NCBI RefSeq assembly: GCF_035918255.1
Contig: NZ_CP142136.1
Span: 682,001-746,000 of the forward strand
Direction of reading: 5' to 3'
Length of the DNA: 64,000 bases
From: Mesomycoplasma ovipneumoniae
Lineage (GTDB): Bacteria; Bacillota_I; Bacilli_A; Mycoplasmatales; Metamycoplasmataceae
In this document: piece after piece, positions 1 to 9,829 of the stretch
Position numbering within the stretch: position 1 is the first letter of the stretch
Layout of the letters: every line of letters begins with the position of its first letter
Notes under the pieces: generated by a model
Databases searched by the model: none
Seen by the model: only the letters and a program-made list of their open reading frames with translations
What the model was told of the DNA's origin: nothing
Program-made: the position numbers and the translations under genes

Positions 1-346
1 CCCAAGCCAAAATTTAGAAAAGGCTTATAAATTATTACAAGAAGATGGTGATCTTGAAGCAGTTTTAATTAATAATATAAGCATTGAAATTAGTAAAAAA
101 GGAACAAATAAAGGAAATGCTGTTGAATTTGTAGCAAAAACTTTTGGAATTGATGTCCAAAAAACAATGACAATTGGCGATAGTCCTAATGATATTTCAA
201 TGCTTGAAAAAACTAATTTTTCTTATGCAATGGCAAATGGCTATGAAATTGTTAAAAAAACAGCAAAACTTCATACAAGCGCTTGCGATCAACAAGGGCT
301 AGTTTATGCAATTAAAGACTTTTTATATCGGACAAAATTTGACTAA
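1..346 (+). CDS. HAD-superfamily (Cof-type) phosphatase, C-terminal part
   Basis: This is the last 114 codons of a gene that begins before the window; it is read in the frame starting at base 2 and ends at TAA 344-346. The motif GDSPNDISML is the conserved motif IV of HAD hydrolases, with the two Mg2+-binding acidic residues, and the following stretch (AMANGYEIVKKTA) matches the Cof/YidA subfamily, where it is usually 'AMgNA.e.vk..A'. Such proteins dephosphorylate small sugar phosphates or flavin/PLP precursors in the cytoplasm. The exact substrate cannot be told from this fragment. The stop codon lies inside the stem of a strong hairpin, so transcription probably ends here. Confidence 0.85.
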   Translation, partial: PSQNLEKAYKLLQEDGDLEAVLINNISIEISKKGTNKGNAVEFVAKTFGIDVQKTMTIGDSPNDISMLEKTNFSYAMANGYEIVKKTAKLHTSACDQQGLVYAIKDFLYRTKFD

Positions 347-367
347 AAAAATCTTTTAGTCAAATTT
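335..367. terminator. Bidirectional hairpin terminator overlapping the HAD stop codon
   Basis: A perfect 14-bp inverted repeat (335-348 with 354-367) with loop AAATC; U-rich sequence follows. It separates the plus-strand HAD gene from the convergent minus-strand PQ-loop gene. Confidence 0.75.
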
Positions 368-395
368 TTGTCAATTTTTTTGTAATTAAAAAAGT

Positions 396-1079
396 TTAAA
401 TTCAATTAATTTTAAATGGTTTTTTCTGTTGTTTGATTTGATAAAAATAAACAACAAGTTGGATTATTGAAATCAAAAACCCAATAATTTGAAAAATGAA
501 TGACGAAAGATAAGCGCCATTTTTTTCAATAACAAATTGCAAGAAAAAGTAGATTAATCAAGCAAAGTTTAAGAGAAATAAATTTAGCAAAAAAGTAAGT
601 GGAATAAATTTAATTGTTTTGTTTTTAATGCCTAACAAAGTTTGTGGTAAAAATGCAATATTTACGAACAATCCGGCAAAAATTCCGAGATAATTAGCAT
701 AAGAAGCAAGATTACCTAAAGAAATTTTGGCCCAAAAGAAAATTCCAAGTAGTAAAATCAGTAGAAAAACTGTTAATCCCAAAGACAAAAAAGTGAAATT
801 TATTATTTGTCTTCTTGTTGTTTTTGCTTTAAAAATATAAACTTGAGCTAAAAAGATGAAAGTTGAAAGTCCACTAAATACTTGGGGAATAAAAAGTTGC
901 AAATCACGGATTGCAAAGCCTAAAATTGCAAATCCAAAAATTCCCAAATAGTAAATTCATCAACTTAGTAGTGAAACTTTTGGTGGTTTTTTTGCTAAAA
1001 AAGTATTTATTACTAAAGGTAAACCGATTATCGAAGTTAAAAAAGCCGCAATTCAACCAATTATTGTTATATAAGACAT
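396..1079 (-). CDS. PQ-loop (SemiSWEET-like) multi-pass membrane protein
   Basis: A 227-residue integral membrane protein with about seven hydrophobic segments. It starts at ATG 1077-1079 (MSYITIIGW) and ends at TAA 396-398; several UGA codons are read as Trp (for example in LLSWWIYYLG and NFAWLIYF). It carries a PQ-loop signature (AFLPQTLLG, about residue 130) and a weaker copy near the N-terminus (GLPLVINTF). PQ-loop proteins include SWEET sugar facilitators and lysosomal amino-acid exporters; in mycoplasmas members are usually unnamed. Transport of a small solute is inferred from family only. It is convergent with the HAD gene and has the same orientation as mgtE, 28 bases downstream of the mgtE stop. 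Confidence 0.75.
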
Positions 1080-1107
1080 ATTTCCCGCTTAAAAAAAATA
1101 TATTATA

Positions 1108-2571
1108 CTACAATAATAAAAAAATAATAATTGTTACACCAAAAAATATTAAAGTAGAAATGGAATCTGTTACTGTCGCTAAAATTGGCGCTGACATAAC
1201 GGCAGGATCTCTTTTTGTTGCTTTTGCAATCATCGGAATTATTGAGCCAAGAATTTTTGAGAAAATAATTACTGTTAAAAGTGAAAATGATGAGGCAAAA
1301 GAAATAATTAAAACATAATCGCGGATTGTTAGATTTGAGATTGAATTTTCGGGAATTTGCGAGTTTTTGATCTCGCCTGAAAGAGTAAAATAAATTACTA
1401 ACCGCAAAAAATTCAGAATCATCAAAACTGTGCCAACAACAGCTCCAACGCCAATTTCTTTTAAAAGAACTTTGGAAAAAAAGTTAGAACGATTAATTTC
1501 TTTTAGTGAAATTGAGCGGACAATTGTTGTTGCTGATTGGGAGCCAGCATTTCCGGCTGATCCAGAAATGACCGGGATCATTGAGACAATTGTAGTAATA
1601 AAAGATGAAAGCCCGATTGATTTAATTGCATCATTTTCGGTAATTGCATCAGTGAATTTTTGAATAATAAATTGGGACAAAGTTGAGCCAAACATTAAAA
1701 TTATTAGTCAAAAAACACGGGATTTAACAATTTGAATTATTGTGGTTTTAAGATAAGAATCCTCAACTTCTTGTGGTAAAATTCCGGCTAATTTATAAAT
1801 ATCACTTGTTGCTTCTTCTTTAACAATGTCAATAATATCATCACTTGTAACCATCCCAATTAATCTTTGGGCAGTATTTACAACCGGTAAAACCGAAAAA
1901 TCATTTTTAGCAAAAACTTCAGCGGCATCTTCTTTTTTGTCAGTTGTTACTAAAAAAGGAACTTGAAACACTATTTTTTCAATATTTAAATTAGGATCAG
2001 AAAAAACTATATCCTCAAGTGTGGTCGCACCGATAATTTTTTTTTGCGAATCAACAACATAGTAATAATGCACAAGTTCAGAAATATCTTTATATTTACG
2101 GATTTTTTCAAGCGCTTGGGCACAAGTTAATTCATTTGAAAGATAAACAATATCAACCGACATAAAAGAGCCAATTTGATTTGAATTATATTGTAAAAGT
2201 TGGTTAACTCTTTTTCTTGTATCTGGATCAATATTGCGCAAAATTCGTTTGGCAACATTATCAGGAACTTCATCTAAAAGCTCGACAATTTCATCAGCAT
2301 AAAGTTCATCAAGAAGTTGATTCATCATCTCGTTTGGCAAACTTATAACTAATTCTGATTGAATTTCGGGCGAAAAAAAGGTAAAAATTTCTCCGGCTGT
2401 GGCAGTGTCTAACATTCTAAAAAATAAAAGACGCTGAAATTGACTAAATTTAGATACTTCTTCTGCTACTTCTGAAAGTGGTTTTTGGTTTGTGTATTCA
2501 CGGACTTGATTAATTTTTTTATTGTTTACTAAATCAATTAACAAAGAACTTTTTGTCTCAAAATTTTGCAT
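1108..2571 (-). CDS. mgtE: Magnesium transporter MgtE
   Basis: This 487-residue protein is a Mg2+ channel/transporter of the plasma membrane. The N-terminal helical domain (about residues 20-130, ELYADEIVELLDEVPD) and a CBS-domain pair (about 135-265) form the cytosolic Mg2+ sensor. The membrane part begins near residue 285 and carries the family hallmark PVISGSAGNAGSQSAT at about 333-348, which lines the pore. The gene is contiguous only if UGA after VKSRVF codes Trp. ATG 2569-2571 lies 6 bases after the cdaM stop, so the two genes are almost certainly co-transcribed. Length and domain order are normal for the family. Confidence 0.95.
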
Positions 2572-2577
2572 TAAATA

Positions 2578-3189
2578 CTATTTTTTAGCAGTATTTGTTT
2601 GACTTGAATTTAGTTCTTTTGTTAAAACTTCAGTAAAAGTTTCAAGATTTGTAACCTTAAAAAAATTTGCATCACGAACAATCACAACCTCACCACTTTG
2701 TTCTGAAACAACAACCGTTATTGAATCAGAAACCTCAGAAATACCTAAAGCAGCCCGGTGTCGGGCGCCATATCGGTCTTCAAGTGTTGATTCAGAAACC
2801 GAAAAATATGTCGAGGCATACAAAATTCGGTCATCAACAATAATAACTGCCCCATCATGCAATGGTGAACTTTTTTGAAAAATAGCAATTAAAAGCGAGG
2901 AATTGATTAAAGAATCAATTTTTACCCCGTCAGTGCGGAGACTATCAAGAAGAATATTACGTTGCAAAGTGATAATTGCCCCGACTTTATTTTTTGACAA
3001 ATATTTAACTGCAAAATAAAGTTCATAAACTATTTTTCTTTGTGTAGATATACCTAAATCAACAAAACTCCGGTTAACCTTGTTTTTGTGCAATGTTTTT
3101 ATATGATTGTAAATAAAAAAAACTGCAAAAAAAAGACCTAAAACTAGGGTTAATGCTGAAATTATCAAAACTACAATATCTAAGTTCAT
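2578..3189 (-). CDS. cdaM: Membrane-anchored diadenylate cyclase (CdaM/CdaA type)
   Basis: This enzyme makes cyclic di-AMP from two ATP. The 203-residue protein has one N-terminal transmembrane segment (residues 3-28) followed by a DAC (DisA_N) domain. The catalytic DGA motif is at 112-114 (LHDGAVII) and the RHR motif at 143-145 (GARHRAALG). A single membrane segment is typical of the mycoplasma CdaM form rather than three-segment CdaA. ATG 3187-3189 is preceded by an AAGGTGAT ribosome binding site and a near-consensus promoter at 3222-3250. No cdaR or glmM lies beside it. Instead mgtE follows by 6 bases, linking second-messenger synthesis to a magnesium transporter. Confidence 0.93.
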   Translation of the reverse strand: MNLDIVVLIISALTLVLGLFFAVFFIYNHIKTLHKNKVNRSFVDLGISTQRKIVYELYFAVKYLSKNKVGAIITLQRNILLDSLRTDGVKIDSLINSSLLIAIFQKSSPLHDGAVIIVDDRILYASTYFSVSESTLEDRYGARHRAALGISEVSDSITVVVSEQSGEVVIVRDANFFKVTNLETFTEVLTKELNSSQTNTAKK

Positions 3190-3221
3190 GACATCACCTT
3201 TTTACTTTATTTAACTTAAAT

Positions 3222-3250
3222 ATTATATATTAATTTTTTATTTTTGACAA
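3222..3250 (-). promoter_or_regulatory. Promoter of cdaM-mgtE
   Basis: On the minus strand TTGTCA (3245-3250), a 17-base spacer, and TATAAT (3222-3227), about 33 bases before the cdaM ATG. It is one of the clearest sigma-70-type promoters in the window. Confidence 0.75.
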
Positions 3251-3308
3251 ACAATTATTTTTAATTATTTTTAATTATTTTTTAACTGATTTTTACCTTT
3301 TAAAAAAA

Positions 3309-3356
3309 TATAAACTCCTTTTTCCTAAAAATTTTTTAAGAAAAAAGGAGTTTATA
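3309..3356 (-). terminator. Hairpin terminator after the Cys/His repeat protein gene
   Basis: A 15-bp inverted repeat (3309-3323 with 3342-3356) with a 17-18 base loop lies about 25 bases beyond the stop of the minus-strand gene 3382-6399 and runs into A/T-rich sequence. It also insulates that gene from the cdaM promoter. Confidence 0.65.
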
Positions 3357-3381
3357 TAAAAGGTCAAACAAAATAAAAATT

Positions 3382-6300
3382 TTAAATAATACCAGCGCCG
3401 TATAAAATAAACATAATTACAACAACAAGAATTACAGCAATCAAGGCAAAAACGATAAATCATAAAACATAAGAAGGAAGACCTCAAATTGTTGATTTCT
3501 CGGTTGCAACGATAATTATTTCTTCATCCTCATCCACGCTTGAAGATGAAGCGGCAATTACACGGGTAGCCTCGTCAACACTTAAATCACCTAGACCAAC
3601 AGAAACTCCGCCAGATTGAACATTATAACCACCAAAGCCACGTTTTGTGTTAAATAATTCATCATCAACGATTGAATTATGTTCATTACGGTTGAGATCT
3701 AGAAAGGCTTGATAAACAATTCCGCGGAATAATGGGATAATTGTTGGAAATTTATTTAGTTCAAAAGTCCCAATTTGTGGATAATAAGGGTGAATTTTGA
3801 CTCAAGAATAATCAAGAACTGGCTCAACTATTTGCGGGATCTCGACTATTTGCGGAATTTCAACTATTTCAACCTGTGGGGGTTCAACTATTTCAATTTT
3901 AGGAATATCAACTATTTCAACAATTTTTTCATGAACAATTGGACGACCATGCCTTAAAACTGGAAGTGGATCAGGGTGATTGAAACTATCAGGGTGGTTT
4001 CAGAAATTAATTACTTTTAATAAATAGTCAATTGAAATTCCTTTTTTGGCAAAAAGGTATTTACATGCTGGACAATTTTTGGCCTCAAGTAAAAAAGCGC
4101 GATACTTTTGACAAAAACGGCAAGAATAAACATGTAAACAAGAGGCACAATTTTGATTAAAAAGTGAGTCTGAAAGGGTCAAATTGTATCTTAAAAGTGC
4201 TCGTGATTCATAATAAGGATAAAATGAAAGTTCAGCAATTTTTTTCTCAATATCGATATTTTTGCTTTTAAGAATTACCTGACATGCTTGACATTTTCGG
4301 GCTTCACGATAAAAAGCAGCGAGTTTGCGGCACTTAGGGCAGAAGAAATTATGATTGCAAGCTAGACAAGGTGAATTATAAGTTTGCTGTCAAATTAGTG
4401 AGGTTAAATTTTGGAGATCATTTGTTCTAAGTTCATTTAATTTTTTCTCAAGGTCAAAATTTGACGCTTTAAATTTAGCAAGGCAAGCTGGACAATTTTT
4501 GGCCTCAAGTAAATAAGTTGCATATCTTTGGCATCACTGACAAGATGCATTATGAAAGCAAGCTTTACATTTAATGTTATTTGCTAAATTATTATAATAT
4601 GAATTACTTCGGAGTAAATTTATTTTAGCATCAAGGTCAAAATTTTGTTCCTTAAATTTAGCAAGGCAGGCTGGACAATTTTTGGCCTCAAGTAAATAGG
4701 TACGATATTTTTGACATCAAGGACAAGTTGCATTATGGTTGCAGGCTTTGCAATTTATAGTTGATTTTAATGAAGCTAAATGACTAAAATATGAATTATC
4801 ACGAAGTAAATTTAGTTTAGCATCAATGTCAAAATTTTGTTGTTTAAATTTAGCAAGGCAAGCTGGACAATTTTTGGCCTCAAGTAAATAGGTGCGATAT
4901 CTTTGGCATCAAGGACAAGTTGCATTGTGGTTGCAAGCAACACAATTACTAAAATAAGGGTTTTTTAATAAATAAGAGGGATAGCTAGGATGCGCAAGTT
5001 CACGAATTTTTTGGCTAATATTAATATTTTTAGCTTCAAAAATCGCCTTACATCTAGGACAATTTTGAGCCTCATTTAAATAAGTGCGATATCTTTGACA
5101 CCAAGAACAAAGGGCATTATGAACACAAGTTTTGCAAATTTTTGGCTCTTTTTTTGAAAAACTAAGACCTGTTTGGACAGGGAGTCTTAATTGGGCGAGT
5201 TTTTCAAGATAGTTAAAATTTTTTTTCTTAAACAAATCAAGACAAGCTGGACAATTTTGAGCTTCAATTAAATAAGTGCGATATCTTTGGCATCAAGAGC
5301 AATTTTTATTATGCCCGCAGGACTGACAAGAACGAGTCGAGTCTGAATTTTCAGGAGAAAAGTCGCAATATTCTGAATGAATTTGGTAATTTTCTTCTAG
5401 ATCAAAATTATTGTCTGTATTTCTAGACGAATAAATTTGATCTTCGGACTGATGATGATCAGAATGATTATCTTTTTGAGGCAGATCATCTTCAAATTCA
5501 TGACCACTGACTTTTTCAACTAATGCTTGACTTACTGAGTCAACTTTTTCAAGCAATTTATTGTCAAATTCATCAGAAATATCTTTATTAAAAACTAAAT
5601 TTGGCGAAGTTTTAGGTAAATTTTCCTCATTTTCTACTGATGAATTCAAGTCATCTTTTTCGTCATGGTCTTGGTCAAATTCTTCTAAAGTTTCAAAATC
5701 TTCTGAAGAATCTAAATTAGATTTATCACTCTTTTGTGATGAAATTTCTGAGTTTTCTAAATCTAAAGAAGAATTTGTGCCATCTTTTTGGTCTAAGTCA
5801 TCTGCTGATTCAACAATTTCAAGTTCAACTAAATGACAAGGACATTCACTATTAATTTCTTCGAGATGATTTTGATCGTCACAAACTGGACACTCAATTG
5901 GGTGATCAGTATCATTTTGTTTTAATGCATAGAGAATTTCTTCAATAGTTTTCTCGTTTTCAGTAATTAAAATTTCGGTTTTTTGTTTTTCTTTGTTTGT
6001 TTTAGATTTTAAACTTTGTAAATCAAAATGTTTTGATTGGTCCGAAGTTAAATTTTTAGGTTGGCTAGTTTTTTGATTTGGCTGAGTTGATTCATTTAGG
6101 TTGAAATTTGGGTCATCAGCCAAAATTTTAGCTATAAATTGTTCTTTTTTTTCTTGACTAAGTGACCTAAAATTAATCGCTAAAGGAAAGGAAATTACAG
6201 ATCCAAATTTCTTATTACGTAAAACTCAAAGTCGAACTGGTGTTTTAAGACTTTCAATTTTTAGAAAAACATCAACTAGAGAGTTAAAAAGACCGACGGT

Positions 6301-6399
6301 TTCCTTTGCGAATTTTAGCCTATAATAACAGTCTTTTTCATTGTGAAACTCATCACAAATCTCTGTGAGATAAAATCTTAAAGTTTTGGTTTTGTTCAT
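3382..6399 (-). CDS. Tail-anchored protein with seven Cys/His (zinc-ribbon-like) repeats
   Basis: I do not recognise a named family. The 1005-residue protein is read through many UGA-Trp codons from ATG 6397-6399 (MNKTKTLRFYL) to TAA 3382-3384. Residues 1-90 form a compact basic domain. Residues about 90-350 are acidic and Ser/Asn/Asp rich, with a small CPVC...CPCH cluster. Residues about 358-779 hold seven repeats of the form CxxCxHxxxCxxCxxxxxxxxEAxxCxxC, six cysteines plus one histidine each, 60-75 residues apart. A Pro/Ile/Val/Glu-rich stalk with short EIV-EIPQ repeats follows, and a single hydrophobic segment ends the chain (about 975-1003). With no signal peptide the repeats are probably cytoplasmic and metal-binding. 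Function is unknown. Confidence 0.85.
4063..5328 (-). repeat. Seven tandem coding repeats (Cys/His modules)
   Basis: Direct reading of the protein gives seven modules beginning CQSC, CKTC, CVAC, CKAC, CKAC, CLAC and CASC. The middle ones are most alike (HNATCPWCQRYRTYLLEAKN core); numbers 6 and 7 are the most diverged. At DNA level the middle copies repeat every 180-190 bases, so unequal recombination could change copy number. Confidence 0.85.
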
Positions 6400-6710
6400 T
6401 TTTCTAGCGACTTCTTTTTGATCTTTATATTTAAAGTAATGTAAATTATAGAGTAAAATTTGTAGTTATACTAATAAAAAATAAATTTTGCTTTTGAACA
6501 AACGCAAAATCTATTTCAATTTTAACATAAAACGAATAAATTTTAATGTTATTTTTCACAAATTTTTCTGTTTTTACATTTTAGTTTTGATTTTTTGCCT
6601 TTTTGAAAATTATACTATAATTTTAAAGCATATTTTAATTTTTTACATATTATTTTTTGCATTTTTTTTCATTTAACAAAAAAAATTGCAAAAATAAAAA
6701 TTAAAGGGCT
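6400..6710. other. Intergenic A/T-rich spacer
   Basis: No gene is supported here. An open frame of about 60 codons at 6488-6676 is almost all Phe/Ile/Leu/Asn and looks like composition rather than coding. The start region of the minus-strand repeat-protein gene must lie in the first part. Confidence 0.5.
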
Positions 6711-6789
6711 TATAAGACAAAAAAAGCTATAAATTCATAGCACAAAATTTATTTTTAGTTTTTTTAGATATATTAATTTATTAGTTTAT
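6711..6789 (+). repeat. Left flanking direct repeat of element A
   Basis: About 79 bp, roughly 90% identical to 7432-7511. It ends exactly where the terminal repeat of element A begins. Confidence 0.8.
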
Positions 6790-7431
6790 CTCGAGTTTCC
6801 CAGTTTGATGAGAAAATCTTAAAAAATTATCCGGTTTTGGAGCTTTTTTAACTTTTTTGGAAAAAGTTAATTACCATTTTTTTACTGATTTATTAAGATA
6901 TCAAAGTAAAAATCATACCTATTTCAAATATTTGGATCACTAGCAACGCCATCAAACTGTCAAACTCAGGAAAAATAACTATCAAGGAAAAAACACTAAA
7001 TTTTAAATCCAACACTCATGAATGCAAAATCTACTTATTAATAAAATAAGGCAAACTAAAAAAGCTAAAATTTTAACTTAAAAAGCAAAACCATAAAAAA
7101 TACAACTACTATTTAAGCTCAATGTAAATAGAAAACTCGTTTTTATTTACATCGAGCCTAAAAAAATATGTGAAGTTTTGAAAGAACAATAATTAAAAGC
7201 CTTAAATTTGTAGATTTCTAAACGGGTAAATTTAAGGCATTCCATCATATTTAAAAATATAATGGAAAATTCGCGCTGTCTGAATTTTTTAGACAAAAAA
7301 CATAACTAATTCCCCCTTAATTCATATCAAAATTTATTAATTCATTCTTAAGTGAGATTAATTATACCTTAATTTTTTCCTAGACCAAGCATTTTTTTTT
7401 TTTTTTTTTGCGGGAAAATTAAATAAAACCG
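6790..7431 (-). mobile_element. Dispersed element, copy A (A-tract promoter unit)
   Basis: The plus-strand left end is CTCGAGTTTCCCAGTTTGATG, the family terminal repeat. An internal terminal-repeat remnant (CCATCAAACTGTCAAACTCAG, about 6950-6970) and a 120-bp module (6970-7090) shared with copy D follow. The conserved core reads on the minus strand: poly-A (plus-strand T run 7392-7409), -35-like TTGGTC (7383-7388), 16-base spacer, TATAAT (7361-7366), AAGGGGGAA ribosome site, ATG (7301-7303) with a 4-codon frame, then two hairpins. The whole element is bracketed by 80-bp direct repeats. Confidence 0.8.
7232..7409 (-). promoter_or_regulatory. A-tract promoter and leader of element A
   Basis: Eighteen A residues (minus strand), TGC, TTGGTC, 16 bases, TATAAT. 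Downstream come a ribosome site and ATG TTT TTT GTC TAA (7289-7303), then a CCATTATA... hairpin. Transcription is predicted to start near 7354 and to stop at the hairpin whose stem is GCCTTAAATTT (about 7200-7237). Confidence 0.65.
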
Positions 7432-7511
7432 TTATGAGACAAAAGAAGCTATAAATTCATAAGACAAAATTTATTTTCAGTTTTTTTAGATATATTAATT
7501 TATTAGTTTAT
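7432..7511 (+). repeat. Right flanking direct repeat of element A
   Basis: Second copy of the 80-bp sequence at 6711-6789; it overlaps the pgk -10 region, so the duplicated segment carries part of the pgk promoter. Confidence 0.8.
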
Positions 7512-7514
7512 AAT
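7509..7514 (+). promoter_or_regulatory. -10 box of pgk
   Basis: TATAAT about 44 bases before the pgk start. A -35 hexamer is not clear; the upstream sequence is the right direct repeat of element A. Confidence 0.5.
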
Positions 7515-7557
7515 TCTAAGCGTAACATTAATTTTTTTTAAAGGAAAATAATAAAGA

Positions 7558-8772
7558 ATGATACCAACCTATAAAACTAAAAAATTTATTGATGAAATTA
7601 AATTTTTTAATAAAAAAGTTCTTTTACGTGTTGATTTTAATGTTCCTATTCTTGAAGGGAAAATTACTTCAACCAAAAGAATTACCGCGAGTTTAAAAAC
7701 CATTGAGAAAATTGTTACTGAAGGTGGTAAACTTATAATTTTATCACACCTTGGTAGGGTTAAAACGCCCGAAGATTTGAAAAAGAAATCACTACGAATT
7801 GTCGCCGAGGAATTAGCTAAAATTTCACAAAAAGAAGTCAAATTTGTTCCTCAAAACCGTGGCAAAGAAGTTGAAGAAGCAATTGATCAACTTGAAAACG
7901 GACAAATTTTAGTGCTTGAAAATACAAGATTTCAAGATCTTGAAAACAAAGCTGAATCAAAAAATGATCCAGAACTTGGAAAATACTGAGCTTCATTAGG
8001 TGATGTTTTTATAAATGACGCCTTTGGAACACTCCACCGCGCTCATGCATCTAATGTTGGAATTGCAACTTACATCAAAGAATCAGCAATCGGTTATCTT
8101 GTAAAAGAAGAGCTTGATGCGTTGTCAAAAATTATTTTTGAACCGCAAAAACCTTTTTATGCAATTATTGGCGGGGCAAAAATTTCTGACAAAATCGGGA
8201 TAATTTCAACTCTACTTGAAAAAGCTGACAAAGTTTTAATTGGTGGAGGAATGGGTTATACATTCAAAAAAGCTCTTGGACTCAAAATTGGAAAGTCAAT
8301 TGTTGAAGAAGACAAAATTGATTTAGCTCTAAGTTTAATTAATAAATACTCTGATAAATTAATTTTACCGCTTGATGCTGCTTTGTCTGATAAATTTGAA
8401 GATGTAACCCCAATTTATAACGAAAAAAATCCACTTGAAATTCCAGATGACCTTGAAGGTTTAGATATTGGCCCAATGACTATAAAATTATTTGAATCAC
8501 ATTTAAAAGATGCAAAAACTATTTTGTGAAATGGAACTCTTGGTGTTGCTGAGTTTTCTAATTTTGCCACCGGAACTCGTGAAATTGCAAAAGTAATTTC
8601 AAAACTTGAAAATTGCTATAGCGTAATTGGTGGTGGTGATTCAGTTGCCGCAATTGAAGCTGAAAAATTAGGTGATGCTTTTAGTCATGTTTCAACTGGT
8701 GGTGGTGCTTCAATTAGTTTTATTGAAAAAGGCGATCTAATCGGTCTAGGCCCAATTCAGGAAAAAGCATAA
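7558..8772 (+). CDS. pgk: Phosphoglycerate kinase
   Basis: This enzyme transfers phosphate from 1,3-bisphosphoglycerate to ADP in glycolysis, a main ATP source in a wall-less fermenter. The 404-residue protein carries the signature RVDFNVP at 24-30, the HLGR substrate motif (about 62-65), GGAKISDKI at the start of the nucleotide domain, and GGGDSVAA with STGGGAS near the C-terminus. UGA is read as Trp in KYWASLGD and LWNGTLG. ATG 7558 has AAAGGAAAA upstream. Length matches the family. It is a single-gene unit, closed by a strong terminator. Confidence 0.97.
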
Positions 8773-8804
8773 GAATTTATAGTATTTTTTTAATTTTCAC
8801 ACTT

Positions 8805-8857
8805 AACAAGTCCTGTTTTTTAAATCAAAAAAAGCAGGACTTGTTCGTTTTTTATTT
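8805..8857 (+). terminator. Rho-independent terminator of pgk
   Basis: An 11-bp stem AACAAGTCCTG / CAGGACTTGTT, extended by a T/A run, followed by a T-rich tail. Confidence 0.85.
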
Positions 8858-8881
8858 TATAAGTAAAGTAGATTAATTTTT

Positions 8882-9715
8882 ATGAAAAGTGTATTTTTTG
8901 ACGAAAAAATTGTTGAATCACTAACTAAAACTGAAAAAATTATTGTTAAATTGGCACAGGATAATCCCCAATTTTTTTATCAATCCAATCTAAAATCATT
9001 AGCAAATAAAACCCAATCTTCAATAACGCTCATTTCAAATTTAGCAAAAAAATTAAGTTTTTCTAGCTTTAAAGAAATGCAGTTTCATGTTTATTATTTA
9101 TTCCTTAATTCAGCACAAATTTCAAATAAAGTAAAAAACCAGCAAAAAACCGATAAAAACAAGCTAATTATCGAACAACTTTATAAATATTATCATAATT
9201 CTTTAGTTCAAACATTAGAGCTTGTTGATCTTGAAAAAATCCAAGATTTTGCCCGTAAAATTATTCAAAGCAAAAAAATTTTTATCTACGGGGCTGGTTC
9301 TTCTTCAATCGGAGCGAGCGAACTAGCGATTAATTTGCAAAAATTAGGGCTAAATTCAGTTAGTTTTCGTGATTTTCATAATTTTTTATTAGTTAGTGTT
9401 CAATCTCAAGCCTTAAAAATTTTGTTTTCAAAATCTTGTAAAACAAAAGAAATTAATTTTGTTCTTAAAAAGTTTATTGAAAATAACGACAATTTTATTG
9501 TAATAACGGCAAAAAAACAAATCAATATACCCAATAAAAATTTAATTTTTTACCAAACACTCGAGCAAAAAAACCGTTTTATTTCGATCTCATCGAAAAT
9601 AAACCAACAATTTATTTCTGATGTTATTTTTTTTAGTGTTGCTAATTTAATTTCTGAACAATATGAAGAAAATTACAAGAAAAATCTTGAAATTCTCAAA
9701 GAATGAAATGAATAA
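8882..9715 (+). CDS. RpiR-family transcriptional regulator (HTH plus SIS domain)
   Basis: A 277-residue protein with the RpiR layout: an N-terminal helix-turn-helix (about 1-80; LTKTEKIIVKLA and a recognition region ITLISNLAKKLSFSSFKEMQ) and a C-terminal SIS phosphosugar-binding domain (about 110-270; IFIYGAGSSSIGASELAINLQKLG). RpiR proteins sense sugar phosphates and usually control the adjacent uptake operon. Here fruA, a small membrane protein and manA follow in the same direction after a 114-base gap with its own likely promoter, so this is the probable regulator of that operon. The last codons read through one UGA-Trp (LKEWNE). The operator was not identified. Confidence 0.85.
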
Positions 9716-9829
9716 TTGAAAAATATTCATAAAAAACTTCAAATTTGTAAAAATTTTTTTATTTTTCTTTTATTTTTGACTAAATAATCCATTATTTAAG
9801 TATATAAAATAAAAGAAAGGAAGGTTTTT

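Noticed and set aside
1430-1663. Plus-strand frame inside mgtE (and similar antisense frames in efp, fruA, uvrA and lipoprotein genes)
   Set aside because: They mirror well-supported genes on the other strand or frame and have no start signals of their own.
4063-5328. Regular 180-190 bp repeats that look like a CRISPR or tandem satellite array
   Set aside because: They are in one reading frame and encode conserved Cys/His modules; similarity follows codons and units are too long for CRISPR.
6488-6676. Open frame of 62 codons
   Set aside because: Composition is almost only Phe/Ile/Leu/Asn/Lys, no ribosome site and no similarity to neighbours; expected in A/T-rich spacer.
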